Counted from the stretch's first letter, positions 1 through 11,655 are shown. The stretch: DNA of 64,000 nt from Urechis unicinctus (GCA_034190875.2 CM067354.1:4825815-4889814), one strand, 5' to 3'. The notes: a model not told the origin generated them from the sequence alone. Made by a program: numbers and translations.

Positions 1-28
1 TAAATATATACTCTATAATATATATTAC

Positions 29-60
<32 letters not shown>

Positions 61-93
61 AATATATATATCTATATTTACATACATGTTTAC

Positions 94-162
<69 letters not shown>

Positions 163-180
163 CGCTTGCATGTATATATG
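1..180. repeat. (TA)n microsatellite, imperfect
   Basis: Alternating TA dinucleotides with interruptions run from the window edge to about 180 and then grade into TG-rich sequence. This is self-complementary DNA with no coding content. The left end is cut by the window, so the full length is unknown. Confidence 0.95.
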
Positions 181-585
181 TTTATATATGTGCATGTGTG
201 CCTTTGTGTGTGTGTTTATTTATGTGTTAAGTGGGATTTCATGAGATTTTTCCTCTCCGATGTTAACAATGACTCCTTTTCATTAAAATATGTGCATCAT
301 CCCTGCAAATAATTGTCTTTGCACCTAGCATGCATTCATTGTCGTTCATTTTGTACTTATATTGTTGCCTTATACAGTAATTCCTGCATTTTATTATCAA
401 CTTTGATAAGTACTGTATCATTGGTTTGAGTGTATTGATTAACCGGGCAAATGATCCATATAAATCGTCACCGTTAAACCTAAGGCGAGGCTACCCAATA
501 AAACATACAAAATAATATTATTATTAACAAAGCTTTCGTGTATCCTTGCCTCTTGACAAAATACATGTCGGAAATAAACATAAAA

Positions 586-778
586 ATATGATGGATAGAT
601 GTAATAAAGCGACAGTGACCGCTACTTGCGAGGTAATGGTCCGCGCTCGTCAGCGGAGTTCTTATTGTTATTTAAGCACAAACACTGATGCACGCCTAAA
701 CCCTAGGCCGAAGTAATAACGTGGCAGAGGCGCAGCTCCTTAGTTTAAAGACTCAAAGATGTATATGGCTTATCTTTA
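586..778 (+). repeat. Dispersed repeat, copy 1, block A
   Basis: This stretch aligns in the same orientation with 9850-10030. Shared words include GATGGAT, GCGAGGTAATGGTCCGCG, CGTCAGCG, GGCCGAAGTAATAACGT, GGCGCAGCTCCT and CTTATCTTT, separated by small gaps and substitutions. No coding capacity is seen. The class of repeat is unknown. It could be a SINE or part of a larger decayed element, because further blocks of the same pair follow in the same order. Confidence 0.8.
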
Positions 779-977
779 AATTTCCGAATTATTCGCTTCC
801 GAATGTTAAGGGGCCCTGAACTATTTCCAGAGTCCAATGGCCTACCAATTTCGGAAATATACACTCATGAACCAACGATATGGAAATCGCAGCGGCTGAT
901 ACAATGAATTGGCTCAATTATATCTGGCGGCATTCCATAATTACATTAAGGTATATATCTTATCGTACTCTTATATG

Positions 978-1008
978 AAAACTCGTTTTTCACGGATGCA
1001 AATATCGT
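978..1008 (+). repeat. Dispersed repeat, copy 1, block B
   Basis: About 31 bases align with 10822-10852, sharing AAACTCG, TTTTCAC and GATGCAAATATCGT. It keeps the order and orientation of block A relative to the second copy, but the distance between blocks differs (about 0.2 kb here, 0.8 kb in copy 2). That suggests insertions or deletions in one copy. Confidence 0.6.
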
Positions 1009-3466
1009 CATTTCATCAATCACCTTTTCAGGTAAACAAGATGCATGACTAGTTGTTGATTCTGTGCAACCAGCAATGTATAACAAGACGATGGTTTCAA
1101 AGGATATCCCTTAGTTTCGTTTGAACGCATGCAAATTAAAGTATCTACCCGCGCTTTTTATATCGTTACTATCTATTCAACAATTGGCATATGTGATTCA
1201 TGTTAAGGTTATATAATCACAGCCCATGGCAACACGTAATCATGGAGAATTAAAATCTATCTAGGTCGAAATGAGTATCATAGCCCTTGTAATAACGAAA
1301 TGCTTGTAATGTATAATTGAATATGGCAGATGGCGCTGCGCAAAGGATTGGAACATATGAGATCGTCCTCCAGAAAGCCACATTAGCATCACTGGAAGCC
1401 ATCATTTATGGTTCATTGCTCAAGAGCATTTAATTCTAAGTGCAATTTTAATAGGCCTTCGCTAGTTTTTGACCTGTGCCCGATACTATTATTGCGTAAT
1501 ACCTTAGCCGATTATTCACCACCACACCAGTAGCGCAAATATGGGTGACCGGCCATTATTTCACATCTTGGGCATCATCGGTATCAATATCTTACAAGAT
1601 TGCCTCTTACGTCATTTAAGTTTTATCGAATAATGCAATATTTTTTTGCGGCGTATTTGGATTCTTAAAGAGGCGGCAAAAGGCCGATGACTAGAAACAA
1701 ATCAGTGCCAAGCTCAACGGCTAATCATCAATTATTTTCTACTTGACACTCCCAAGCAGATTTGTGAGCATTAATGAAGTATGTAATTATAAACGTACAG
1801 AAATTATGTAAATTTTCTAAAATGCAATGGCATTGTGAACTAAGCGCATATTTTGTAAGTGTATCAAATTTAATTGCAGCCCCTAAGTTGATGATTTGTA
1901 GCTTCGGCATTGATCAACTGTTTGTAACAAGCACCTTGGTTACGGTAGACAACATATGCTAGTGTGCCAGTTGGCTATCGTTTTGGAATAAATACCATCT
2001 GAATGCGATGAATAATGATGGGAAAAAGTTGTCCGATATCAAATGGACATGTCATGGCTCATTGAAATTATCGCATATTTAGTTAGTGAATCGTATTCAT
2101 AACACCCCAAAGCAGGTAGCTTTTTTCTATTTTACGTTCGATAAGAGCTTATCGTTCAACGCTGCAATGTCGTATCCAATCGGATGTTTCGGGCAACGAA
2201 AACCCTGCAAGTCAATTTATAATCATGTGGGAGAATCAACAATATGGTATATACAGTCTGTTACGACTTATGTATCATGCAATGGTGCCTTGGTGAGCAA
2301 ATATTGATACTGCACGTCTAAATAAAAAATGCCCACCTGGCCCGATAAACGGAAATTGTCGTCGGAGGCAACGAATTGCGATCCGATTGACAGTGCATCA
2401 TGACTTTACCCGATATATAAGCGTTTTTACTTATCGTGTTCCCTGCCTCTCTAAATATTTTGTCACATTTCATTATTTTCAGCCTTTTGGATGTAATAAC
2501 TGTTATTGTTATAGCCTGCACTCTACACAGGCAATACTTACAAACACAGCTGTAACAACATATGATATTGATTACATTGTTGCTTTGGCAACAGCACTGT
2601 ATCTGATACTAAATGCAATTAGTGCATTGTAAATCGTGACTATTATGTCTGTTTGCGAATGCACTTAACGTTCAGCACGCGTCAGTGACCGCGAAAATTT
2701 GAATACTAAGATAGATCAATGCGACGTGCCTGTTTGGCACAACCTAGCTTCTGCTATATCCAATACAGAAGAGATTGTTTTTCACCTTCGATTTATTCGA
2801 TGCCTAATCCGCTTTTGAACAGATATCATTCCTTGTACAGCAGTGGTTCTTTGGATTAGTTCCAACAGAGCGCCTCGGCATCAGAGTAATCACAACATTT
2901 GTAAAATAGCAGGCTTATGTTCTACATGCCGAGTTATAAGACTAACTGCAAAGACCCATTTCGACATCCAATTGACCGTAACACCTTCCGGGATATATTG
3001 TACTCAAATTCTATCAGCCATCCACCATTTGCCACGTAGTCGAATACGCGTATGCTAGCTAGTTACACGGTAACATCGCACTGCCCGTTTTCTATAATGC
3101 TGTGAACAAACGAAATAGATTGATGGTGTGTACAGGTCAAATATTGGCCATAATATTTGCTACATCAGTCTTTGTAGCGCCTGGTCCACTATTGCCCTCG
3201 CTACACATGGTTTGAGCGTGCCGTTTTCCCGCCTGCCGACTTCTGGGTTTGTGATTGCTAAGTGTTATGTTGCTCGATATTCTAATTTCTTAAAGTGCTT
3301 ATCACGCTATTATATGTACTGTGCTGAAATCAATAAATAATGCGACCAATAAACTCAAATTAGTCCAATAACCGTCGCATCTGTTCTTTTAAGACCACAA
3401 TTTGATGAAAATAGCGCGCTCGACGAATCGATACGGCAGCCATGATCGAGGTCAGACCTAGGCGTA

Positions 3467-3474
3467 TGACGTCA
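3467..3474. promoter_or_regulatory. CRE-like palindrome TGACGTCA
   Basis: A perfect TGACGTCA palindrome (the CREB/ATF binding consensus) lies 90 bases upstream of the THAP start codon at 3564. It is followed at once by a GGAAGTTTCC palindrome. The pair may be remains of a promoter for the THAP fragment. One 8-mer can also occur by chance. Confidence 0.35.
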
Positions 3475-3563
3475 ATAGGAAGTTTCCTCTTGTTAACATT
3501 GTAATTTGTCGGCGATCTTGTCTCGTTTTTGGATATTTGATCGTTTTCACCAATCTCAACACG

Positions 3564-3743
3564 ATGGTTAATCGTTGTTGTGTTGGGGGTTGCACGCGTA
3601 CCAGTCTGGACGGTGTGAGCTTGTTGAAGTTTTCTGACAAAGACCATCAAAGAAATTGGACGGGCCATGTACTACGAGCGCAAGACAAATGGCCGGGCCC
3701 GGGCAAATACTCGTTTGAGTGCTCGGTTCATTTAACCGAGTGA
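3564..3743 (+). pseudogene. THAP-type zinc finger exon, truncated
   Basis: The peptide begins MVNRCCVGGC and ends near CSVHLTE. It shows the C2CH signature of a THAP DNA-binding domain: C-x4-C at residues 5 and 10, then C-x2-H at about residues 54-57. It also has the conserved tryptophan (RNWTGHVLR) and the proline and aromatic pattern before CS.H. THAP domains are about 80-90 residues and are found in host regulators and in P-element-like transposases. The frame meets a TGA directly after HLTE, where family members usually continue with an acidic residue then CF. The next codons here do read CFK, so a point change or short indel probably broke a real domain. No AVPTM-like ending, no downstream exon and no transposase core is seen nearby. 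I read it as a decayed THAP exon, host or transposon origin unresolved. Confidence 0.75.
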
Positions 3744-3852
3744 TGTTTTAAGCAGGCACCGAAACTTAGATAACAGCTTGGTTGGGTAAACTACCACGCT
3801 GTTTTGAAGCTAGATGCTGTACGTATTCTCTTTGCGAAGGCCTCTTCTGTCA

Positions 3853-3970
<118 letters not shown>

Positions 3971-3993
3971 ATTTATATACTGTTAAACAGATT

Positions 3994-4137
3994 GCAGTGT
4001 TCTCAAAGCGCCTCGAAAATAAAAACGCCAACTAAATGTTTTATTGTCATCAGAAAGTTGTCGCAATTTAATGTTGACATCACAATTAGAATGCTAAGAC
4101 AATAAGAAAGAAGACTGTGTAATTTATTATAGCAAGA
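3994..4137 (+). repeat. Dispersed repeat, copy 1, block C
   Basis: Aligns with 11519-11655 in the same orientation. Shared words are GCAGTGTT, TCAAAG, TTGTTATT/TATTGTCAT, AGTTG.CAA, CACAATTAGA and TGTGTAATTTAT, ending with GCAAG. It is the third block shared in the same order by 0.6-4.1 kb and 9.85-11.7 kb. Confidence 0.65.
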
Positions 4138-4399
4138 CCAAGAAAATTATAAGTTACACGGTAGAGACTAGGAGATAATTAGGAACCTTGCCTATATTTT
4201 CCTGAAGAAATCACTTTAAACATTGAGTTGTAAACTGTTCATGGTTTTGTTTTCACCACAACAGCTGACTCATTGTAATACTCCATCAATCGTAAGTTGT
4301 ACTAGTTGCTAGCTTATTGATTGGAATCCTATGCGTCTAAGATACTGTTCAACCGCCCATACAATAAAGAACAATGGTACGTTTCAAAAGCTCCTAAAA

Positions 4400-4769
4400 T
4401 GATAAACCTAATCACGATTGTCTGATTTACGTATATATTGTTGTTGCATCGTCTCAGCAAGTGTTGGACGTCTACTAATTGAATTGAAAAAGGCTCAAAT
4501 CTGCCTGCCTCGTCCGAATTGTTGCATAGTTGTCAGATCTGGTGAAATTTTTCAGGTCGAGTTTTTCCTTGATTATGTAGGAGAATTTAAGATCGTGGTT
4601 CACACTTGTCATTGTTATATAAGTAACCTATTAAAACATGGATAACATTTATCTATACGGAAATGCTTGAGCGAAAAGCTTCATTTTGTTAGCACACGCA
4701 GCTGCAGATACACCCTAGTTTCAATTACATACACACGTTTTCATTTATTAAATATATACGGTTACCATG
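4400..4769. other. Nothing recognised between THAP fragment and transposon
   Basis: AT-rich sequence with short frames only. No motif, splice pattern or repeat that I can name. Confidence 0.5.
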
Positions 4770-4776
4770 GCCACCA

Positions 4777-4972
4777 GCCAACATGTATGAATTGGGCCAA
4801 TTATGGCGTTATACCGTCTATTACAGGCACCATTGGCCCGTTACACAGGTGAATGGGCCATTGCTGGCCCAATACCTCCAAACATGTACGGGCTGGTTGC
4901 AGTACGAGCACATTTAGCAATCCGTACAATTATATTGGTCCAGTATAGGGCCAATACTGGTAAACCAATAGG
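4777..4972. repeat. Cluster of GGGCCAAT / ATTGGCCC short inverted repeats
   Basis: Within about 200 bases the motif recurs in both orientations: TTGGGCCAAT near 4793, CATTGGCCCG near 4831, and GGGCCATTGCTGGCCCAAT near 4853. A palindrome, CCAGTAT-AGGGCC-AATACTGG, lies near 4941. CCAGCC.ACATGTAT near 4776 is also mirrored by ACATGTACGGGCTGG near 4882. This looks like the subterminal repeat array of a DNA transposon whose transposase starts 0.7 kb downstream. Confidence 0.6.
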
Positions 4973-5665
4973 CGCGCTCGTATGCCGGCGGAGACCAATC
5001 GAGCCCATCTTGTATCATTTTCCGCCTCCAGACAAATCAACATGGTTACAAAATACAGTGAATTCAGCATATCAATGTCTTTTTTATTATTTCAAATAAA
5101 ATTTGCACTGCATGTACATGTTTGCTGCGAGACTACTCGAATGCTGCAGATCGTCATTTTGGCGGAAAACCGATACGCTGTTTTAATCACTTGTTCCTTG
5201 TTAAATCAACAAAGCTAAGAAAAATAAACGGTACTTATTTTGCACATTTGCCAGATTTTGTATCACACATTAATGCTTAATGTTTCAAATGAAAACCAGC
5301 AGATCGTCATTAAAAGGAAAACTGTTATACTGAGTCAAATTCTGTTGAAGTGAACGATCAAAAAAGCTGACGTTAATGTTTACATACATCTTACATAGGA
5401 AACCTTACAAAGATCGAAACTATATCCAAATCATGGGCAATGCATATGTATAAATTGACCTGTATCACACCAGTATCGGGTCTATATAAATGTGACATGA
5501 TACTATAATATTATACATGCAACTATACTTTGATCATTAGAAAGTCCCAGTCAATGGTGGAGGAGTAGGTTGTTGTTTTGTTTAGTTGTCACATCTGAGA
5601 TATATACCTTTGACTTCACTAACGAAAATACAATATTTCAAATTGCGTAAAAGCCTATTGCAACA

Positions 5666-7680
5666 GTGTTTTTAAAATTCTTCCAAAATGTCACACTGGA
5701 CGAAGCGGATGAAAATTCAAATGAAATTCAAAGCCATCTGCAAAGAATTGAATTAGTGCATTCACATGTCGAGGATGAAAGAAGTGCTGATATACAAACT
5801 AGCCTATTAAGTGTTAATCAGAATGCTACAGTGCTACCTGCAGATGCTTCTGATGCTGATAGTGATAGCAATAGCTCAATTCACACCAGCAGTGGCAAAA
5901 GCAATACTGAACCAGGAAACATGTTTGAATGGGATGAGAATTCTGAAAATGAGTCGGACCAGAACACAAGCAGTGATTTTGATTCTGACAATGAAACGGT
6001 TGATTGTGAAGATCTTCCGCTTCTCCTCTCAGAATGGGCGATAGAAAATCAAATCACTCACTCTGCCCTCAAAGCACAGCTGTGGATCCTACAAAATTCC
6101 ACCATGACTTACCCAAAGACCCTAGAACACTGTTGTCTACTGGCAAAGTTAATGGTATCATGAGTATTGAGGGTGGCTCTTACTATCGTTAGGAGTTCAG
6201 ACAGAACTAGCAGCTGACTGCAGTCTACAAAGTCAAAAAACTCTGTTTCTTCAAATTAGCATTGATGGTCTGCCACTCTTTGAATCTACAAATGATCAAT
6301 TTTGGCCCATATCGGGTCTGATTAAGAACTCTGAATCATCAAAGCCTTTTGTTATAGGCTTATATTGTGGAAAGATGAAAGCTCCGAATCCCGAAGAGTA
6401 TCTTCGTGATTTTGTCACTGAAATGACTGATTTACAACAAAATGGATTGCAGTACAATGGCCTTGGTTATAGGATTTCCATTGAAGCTTTTGTTTGTGAT
6501 GCTGCTGCCCGTGCTTTTGTCAAGCAGGTGAAGCTGTATAGTGGATACTCTGCCTGGGAAAAATGTACTCAAGGAGGGGTTTATCATAATGAAGGAAAAC
6601 AAATTGTATTCCCTGAAACCGAGGCCCCACTTCGTACTGATGCTGCATTTGATGAAATGTCAGATGGAGATCACCACAAGGACTTGTCACTTGGCATGGC
6701 GACACAATTTCCCCTGGATTACATGTACCTTGTGTGTTTTAGGTGTCATGAAACGTCTCTTATTGTTGTGGATGATGGAATCTCTGAAAGTGCGACTCGG
6801 TGATGGTGATAAGTGGCGCCTCTCTGAACTTGCATTGTCATTTGTGACAAACATTCCAAAAGAATTTGCCAGGACACCTCGATCTCTATCTGAAGTTGAG
6901 AGGTCTAAGGCCACAGAATTTCGTTTGTTTTTACTTTATACTTGTTCTGTTATGTTACATGGTAACGTTGCAGAGGAAATATACCGCAACTTCTTTCTCC
7001 TTTCTGTGAGCATTCATTTGTTGGCCAATCCTTGTTTGTGCAAACAATATTGTGCATATGCTCATACACTTCTTGTCCAACATTTTTCTCAGCTATAAGG
7101 GTCTGATATGGTTGTTTACAATGTTCACAATTTGGTTAACCTCTCAGATGATGTACAAAATCATGGTCCACTGGATGCATTTTCTGCATTTCCGTTTAAA
7201 TTTTTTTGTGTCAGTTTAAACATCTAGTGAGGCTCTCAGAGTTATCAAAACATCATAGGAAGCAAAAAGCTCTGGTTCATTCCCTTCAAAAAATACATTT
7301 GGATGGGCCACTCCCTGGTGATAATTCATATTTTCCTTGTTCACATTACAAGGAAGCAGTTCTTGATAACTTTACGATAAATGTCAAGCAAAGTAAAAAC
7401 TGTGTAAAATTTGGTGACAAAGTTTGTACAGTTCAAAACATTCTAGACAGTCCACGAGGTATTGTCATTCTGTGCAAAGTATTTCAGCCTGATAAAGAAT
7501 TTTTTACATATCCACTGGATTCAAGATTATTGGATATACACAAATTATCAAGCATCAAAGATCAATTGCTTGTTGCACACATCAACAAAGTGAAATTGAA
7601 GTATGTACTGCTGCCTTTTCAAAACAAGCATATTGCACTGCCTATGCTGCATACACAGGGTAATAAATCCACTGATGTTC
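5666..7680 (+). pseudogene. TNP2/DUF4218-like transposase, multiply frameshifted
   Basis: Consecutive plus-strand frames read as one transposase of the TNP2/DUF4218 type common in invertebrate repeats. In order they are: an N-terminal Asp/Ser/Asn-rich acidic stretch (5820-6000); HHDLPKDPRTLLST near 6096; SIDGLPLFES then FWPISGLIK and KPFVIGLYCG (6260-6370); EEYLRDFV; a conserved AFVCDAAARAFVK with GYSAWEKCTQGG (6485-6580); PLRTDAAFDEMSDGDHH; QFPLDYMYLVC (6705-6740); KATEFRLFLLYT (6907-6945); VYNVHNLVNLSDDV with FSAFPFK (7110-7200); and a C-terminal segment with YPLDSR and LPMLHTQ (7500-7660). At least five frame changes separate these motifs, so no full protein is made. Function in an intact copy would be cut-and-paste transposition. 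The superfamily label EnSpm/CACTA-like is from memory of motifs and is less certain than 'transposase'. Confidence 0.8.
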
Positions 7681-7700
7681 AGTAGCAGTTTCTTCATCAT

Positions 7701-7778
7701 ATAACCCCCTGTGGGCTCGGGGATAGAATAGGCCCGCTGTATACTTCTGCATGTCGTAAGAGGCGACTAATAGGGGGC
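7701..7778 (+). repeat. Structured SINE-like element with nested stems
   Basis: A GC-rich 78-base island in AT-rich DNA. CCCCCT (7705-7710) pairs with AGGGGG (7772-7777). Inside, GGGC (7713-7716) pairs with GCCC (7732-7735), and GTCG (7753-7756) pairs with CGAC (7764-7767) in the phrase TGTCGTAAGAGGCGACTAA. The result is a closed stem with two internal hairpins. From memory, very similar sequence is scattered in many invertebrate genomes and belongs to the conserved part of a SINE family. I cannot name the family with confidence. It lies between the transposase and its accessory gene. Confidence 0.6.
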
Positions 7779-7899
7779 AACTTGTTGGACGTGGTTTATG
7801 ACTCAAAAGAACTGCTTGTGATCTATCTGGCAAATGTGCTGTTTCATCACCTCTTACTGTAATATTTACATATTTACCAGGTGATACAAAATGGTTGGT

Positions 7900-9419
7900 A
7901 CGTGGTGGTAAATTTCGCAAAAACGAATGAAGTTGAGGTGCTGCCATCAACTTGGCTGAAGTGTAATACACAGGCATACTGGCCTCCTTTCAAAAGACCA
8001 GAGTCCATTTCAAAGGCTGTGAAAGATGCCACTTAACCAGATGTAAAATTGTGGACTTTGTTTGAGGAGAAAGTCATGATTGCTTGTGGTTAGTTTTTTA
8101 GGTTTATTCTACAATATTATACAATTATTGATTTAGAGTAAATGCATGTATTATAATTGATTTAACATGGTCGTTGTTTTGTGATGTTTTCTGTCATAAA
8201 CCACCTTCGCAGATGCAATGAGAAAACCTAGGTTGGCTGAAGAAGAGTCTGATTTACAAACAGAGGCCGAGGCGACATCACTGGTGACAACCCGGCCATT
8301 TCAAAAGTATGTATGCAGTGAGTGGCATCACTATAAAATAAATCAATTTAGGATTTTAAATTCAGAAAAGAAGATTAACCAATAATTATATTATTAGTAT
8401 TAGTAGTCATTTAGAATAAAAACATCGTTTCGGACGCAAGCAGAAACATCATAGCTCAGATGATGAAGAAGTCCAGCCTAATCAGCACAGACAGAAGTCA
8501 AAACTGCCCAAGGCTCCAACGCCTCCACCTGTGCCTACAGTATTCACCCAGCTTCCAGGTGGTGAGGCCGTGGAGAGCAGTTCGGATGCCTATGAACTGG
8601 ATGAGGATGTTTCTTCATTACAACCTCAAGCATCAACTTCGAAACAAGGCGAAAGAACGCTCAAAGGTGTGTTTCGAGCAAAGAAATGTTTAAGAAAAGA
8701 GTTTAGCGCTGTAGCATGTGCACTTTTAAGATAACACCATTTCAGGTATCCCTAAGTGTGACGAAATACAGGGTGGAAAGGAGGAAATGGGGCTCTTCGA
8801 ACCCTAAAATCTATGGTCACTTGCACTGGATGGTAAATAAAATGCCTAATGTTGATCGGCAGTCACAAGTGCAGTACCTTGCTAGAAATTATATGAATTT
8901 CTTTTGAAGATCAATTTACTAACATACAACCTCTATTATTATTTATGTATGTTTTACTGCTTTGTACAACATAGATTTCTGTGTGTGCATATTCCAGCTT
9001 TGCCACGCGTAACATCTTTTGTGGAGACTATCCGGCCTGCAGCACACAGGCTTTCTGGTAAAAGTCAATATTGAACATATATGTGTCGATCAGCTATACA
9101 GGGTACATTCTGCATTTATTTAATAATCTCACAATAATTCACAGCAAATGTCCTTGGGTGTAATATCTTGCATGGGCCTTATTTAAATGTGTTAAAGTTT
9201 ACATTAACTCCTGCCAGAAAACCTTGAATGTACAAATTATATTGGTCAATATTTTGTCATGTCGGAATCTTAATATTTGAAAAAAAAACAACTAATGGTC
9301 AATCTTGTACACTGCTTCATTTTACAGGCACAGACCACGAAATTCTGAAAGCCATATCAGGTATTCGGGTATCGATTGAGGGAATCCCAAATAGAGCTAG
9401 CAAGTCAGCTGGCTTGTAA
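7900..9419 (+). pseudogene. Six-exon accessory gene, DUF4806-like
   Basis: Exons, with GT-AG boundaries except where noted: about 7900-8088; 8213-8306; about 8430-8666; from 8746; 8998-9057; 9328-9419. The first reads VEVLPSTWLKCNTQAYWPPF then KRPESISKAVKDA and ends in a split codon. Joined to the second it gives ..CDAMRKPRLAEEESDLQTEAE. The third is basic then acidic and Pro/Ser-rich (HHSSDDEE, PTPPPVPT, SSSDAYELDED). The last reads TDHEILKAISGIRVSIEGI before a stop. This order (VEVVP.SW, YWPP, SDLQT, C-terminal helical segment) resembles DUF4806-type proteins that I recall beside TNP2-like transposases. A TAA interrupts exon 1 after VKDAT, and the acceptor of exon 3 is not a clean AG, so the copy is dead. 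The function of such proteins is unknown. Confidence 0.6.
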
Positions 9420-9849
9420 AACTACTCGGATGATTGCCTTTGCATGGAAAGGCAATGGCAGAAGGTCAAGATCGCCCATGTTGGTCTGTAATTTAATCCA
9501 TCCAATTCATTGGTTATTATTGCATGTCTCAGTTTGAATATTAGTTTTTTCGCGGTTAGCTGGTGCATGTATACAAGTCTCATGCGCACATATTGTTACG
9601 CTCTTAGTTTGCATTTCAATTACTTTATTTACATTGGCACATTTTGTAACCTCCTTACATATTTTGAAAAGCGGTCCGCTGCTATTTGGTAAGGTGGGGT
9701 ATTCATAAGTATCTATGTTCAATGGAGCTTTATAGACTGTTTTTGTTGGCCGGAATACTGCATGGCGATGTCGCCGACGTCATTTATGTCCCCAACAACA
9801 ATATTGTGCATCAGATCATGCCTTTAATATGCTGAACATATTCCGACAG
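9420..9849. other. No gene seen
   Basis: Sequence between the accessory gene and the second repeat copy. Only short frames without motifs. The 3' end of the TNP2-like element may lie here but no terminal repeat was recognised. Confidence 0.5.
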
Positions 9850-10030
9850 ATATGATGGATCGATGTTATAAAGAGGAAGTGACCGCTTACTGCGAGGTAA
9901 TGGTCCGCGTTCGTCAGCGAAGTACTTATGGTTATTTATGCACAAATATGAACGCATGACTGAACCCCGGGCCGAAGTAATAACGTAGTCGCGGCGCAGC
10001 TCCTAGGCGTATGGTAAATGACTTATCTTT
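9850..10030 (+). repeat. Dispersed repeat, copy 2, block A
   Basis: Same-orientation partner of 586-778, sharing GCGAGGTAATGGTCCGCG, GGCCGAAGTAATAACGT and GGCGCAGCTCCT. The pair is clearly diverged by substitutions and small indels. Confidence 0.8.
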
Positions 10031-10821
10031 CGGTTACCAATCCAGTCGCCAGCCGGGTGGAAATATTATTTTTGTAATATAACGATCCTGTTTTGATTTA
10101 TTAATGTAATTTATTTATTTATGACGAATATGGCCTCCGGTTTTCGAAAGTAATTTATGACGAGATTGGTGGCCAGAATTAAGCGTTTTGTTATTGCTAA
10201 ATATATATCTACCTATATCTATACAGTTGCTTTCTCATCTTGCTTACTAATGAATAATGTTTTTCCCTTGGCTATGTTTTATCTGCCATGCAATTGCCTT
10301 TACCTCAGAATCCCTCGTATAACGCGTAAAAAGTCTCACAGAAGTCACAGAAGGAAGACGGCCAGACTCCAAAAGAAACTGTCCCTCGTCAACTTCAAGA
10401 TAGGCTTCAAAAGAGACTCACGTACTTCTACTTTGTGTTCTGCTTGTGGATTGAAATAGAAAATAAACCAACTTTGGTTTAAATGGAGTTCTTCATTTAC
10501 CTGTACACCTACAAACCGTGTTGGTAAATTGAAGTAAAAAGAACGCACAAATAGAATATCTAAGCCTTACCCAAGGCGCGATATGTAAGCCATAAGTTAT
10601 CCCAAAACCTTGGTTTGGGCACTGAGCTGTTTTCGGAGGCCAATTAACGATGTCGTAGATGTATGCAGTGTTGCGCACTCATAAACCTGACGATATCAAA
10701 ATGAAGTAAGAAGCTTCTTTGTATACATTACATAATTGGCTAACTATATATTTGTAGCATTGTATTTCTGTAGATACGATTAGGTTTGCATCAAATGTTA
10801 TCAAAACTATCAGGGATAGCC

Positions 10822-10852
10822 AAAACTCGCTTTTCACTGATGCAAATATCGT
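10822..10852 (+). repeat. Dispersed repeat, copy 2, block B
   Basis: Partner of 978-1008, with AAACTCGCTTTTCACTG then ATGCAAATATCGT. It lies in the same order as in copy 1. Confidence 0.6.
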
Positions 10853-11518
10853 TTTTGTCAGTACCCTTTTCATGTTTTTAAGGATTCAACCAACTACATA
10901 CGATAAGTCTCACCGCTGGGTCTCTTGCGAGAATTTTTTGTTAGAATCAGGCACCGCTAACTCAGACTATTGTTTTGATTATTGCCATCGTGAATTTGCC
11001 AAGCTATAAATATATCGCATTGATGGCCGTCATTCTATCGAAAACAAATTTTGCATTTTTACTTGTTCACCATACGGTTGCCCGTTCGACGCTCGATGAG
11101 TGCGTGATACAACATTGTGCGTGTGAGGCATGTAGAAAAGAAGTATTAGGGTATTAGTCGTTAATCAACACTGATCACTTTTAGGATAATGATTGACATG
11201 TCATGACATAGATCGAATTCCAACTATTATTTTCATGACGACAAACAGAAACATGGATATCGCAATTCGCATTTTTCGATAAACACGACTAATGCAGCAA
11301 GCTTTGTGGTGTGCAAATGCCTTTCATAAGCATGCATGTTAGTTCATTTATCTGTAACGCTTGGTTGTTACGAGGTGCAGGTCACATTTCGACACAATGC
11401 AATCATTGTTCACACTCCGAACCCATAAGTTATTGTTTGAAATTGAAATGTGAAGAGCTGAAAATGCTTAATAACCCCATGAATAATAATCTCATTTAAA
11501 AGCAAAACACGCAAAGAA

Positions 11519-11655
11519 TGCAGTGTTTTCAAAGTGCCCAAAATATGGCAATGGCTATGTTAGTTCTATTGTTATTGGAAAGTAGTTGCAAATTGATTGT
11601 GACGACACAATTAGACGACCAGAAAGCAGATTGTGTAATTTATGTTTGCAAGCAC
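11519..11655 (+). repeat. Dispersed repeat, copy 2, block C
   Basis: Partner of 3994-4137: GCAGTGTTTTCAAAG, AGTAGTTGCAAATTGAT, CACAATTAGA and TGTGTAATTTATG are all recognisable in order. Confidence 0.65.

Larger units (their letters stand above)
181..3450. other. Gene-poor stretch
   Basis: No reading frame here looks like a protein: all are short, lack composition bias and match no family I know. The only structure I can support is two blocks of a diverged dispersed repeat, listed separately at 586-778 and 978-1008. Confidence 0.6.
4770..9420 (+). mobile_element. Decayed two-gene DNA transposon (TNP2-like), approximate extent
   Basis: The element is inferred from three colinear parts on the plus strand. 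These are a cluster of short GGGCCAAT/ATTGGCCC repeats at 4777-4972, a TNP2-like transposase remnant at 5666-7680, and a six-exon accessory gene at about 7900-9419. Plant and animal EnSpm/CACTA-type elements carry arrays of short subterminal repeats and TNP2-type transposases, which fits this layout. I could not find convincing terminal inverted repeats or a target duplication, so both outer limits are estimates. A structured SINE-like element at 7701-7778 sits between the two genes. Confidence 0.5.

Noticed and set aside
10157-10459. 100-codon frame with a basic stretch and CSACGLK ending
   Set aside because: No recognisable domain, no splice partner and low-complexity hydrophobic start. Not enough to call a gene.
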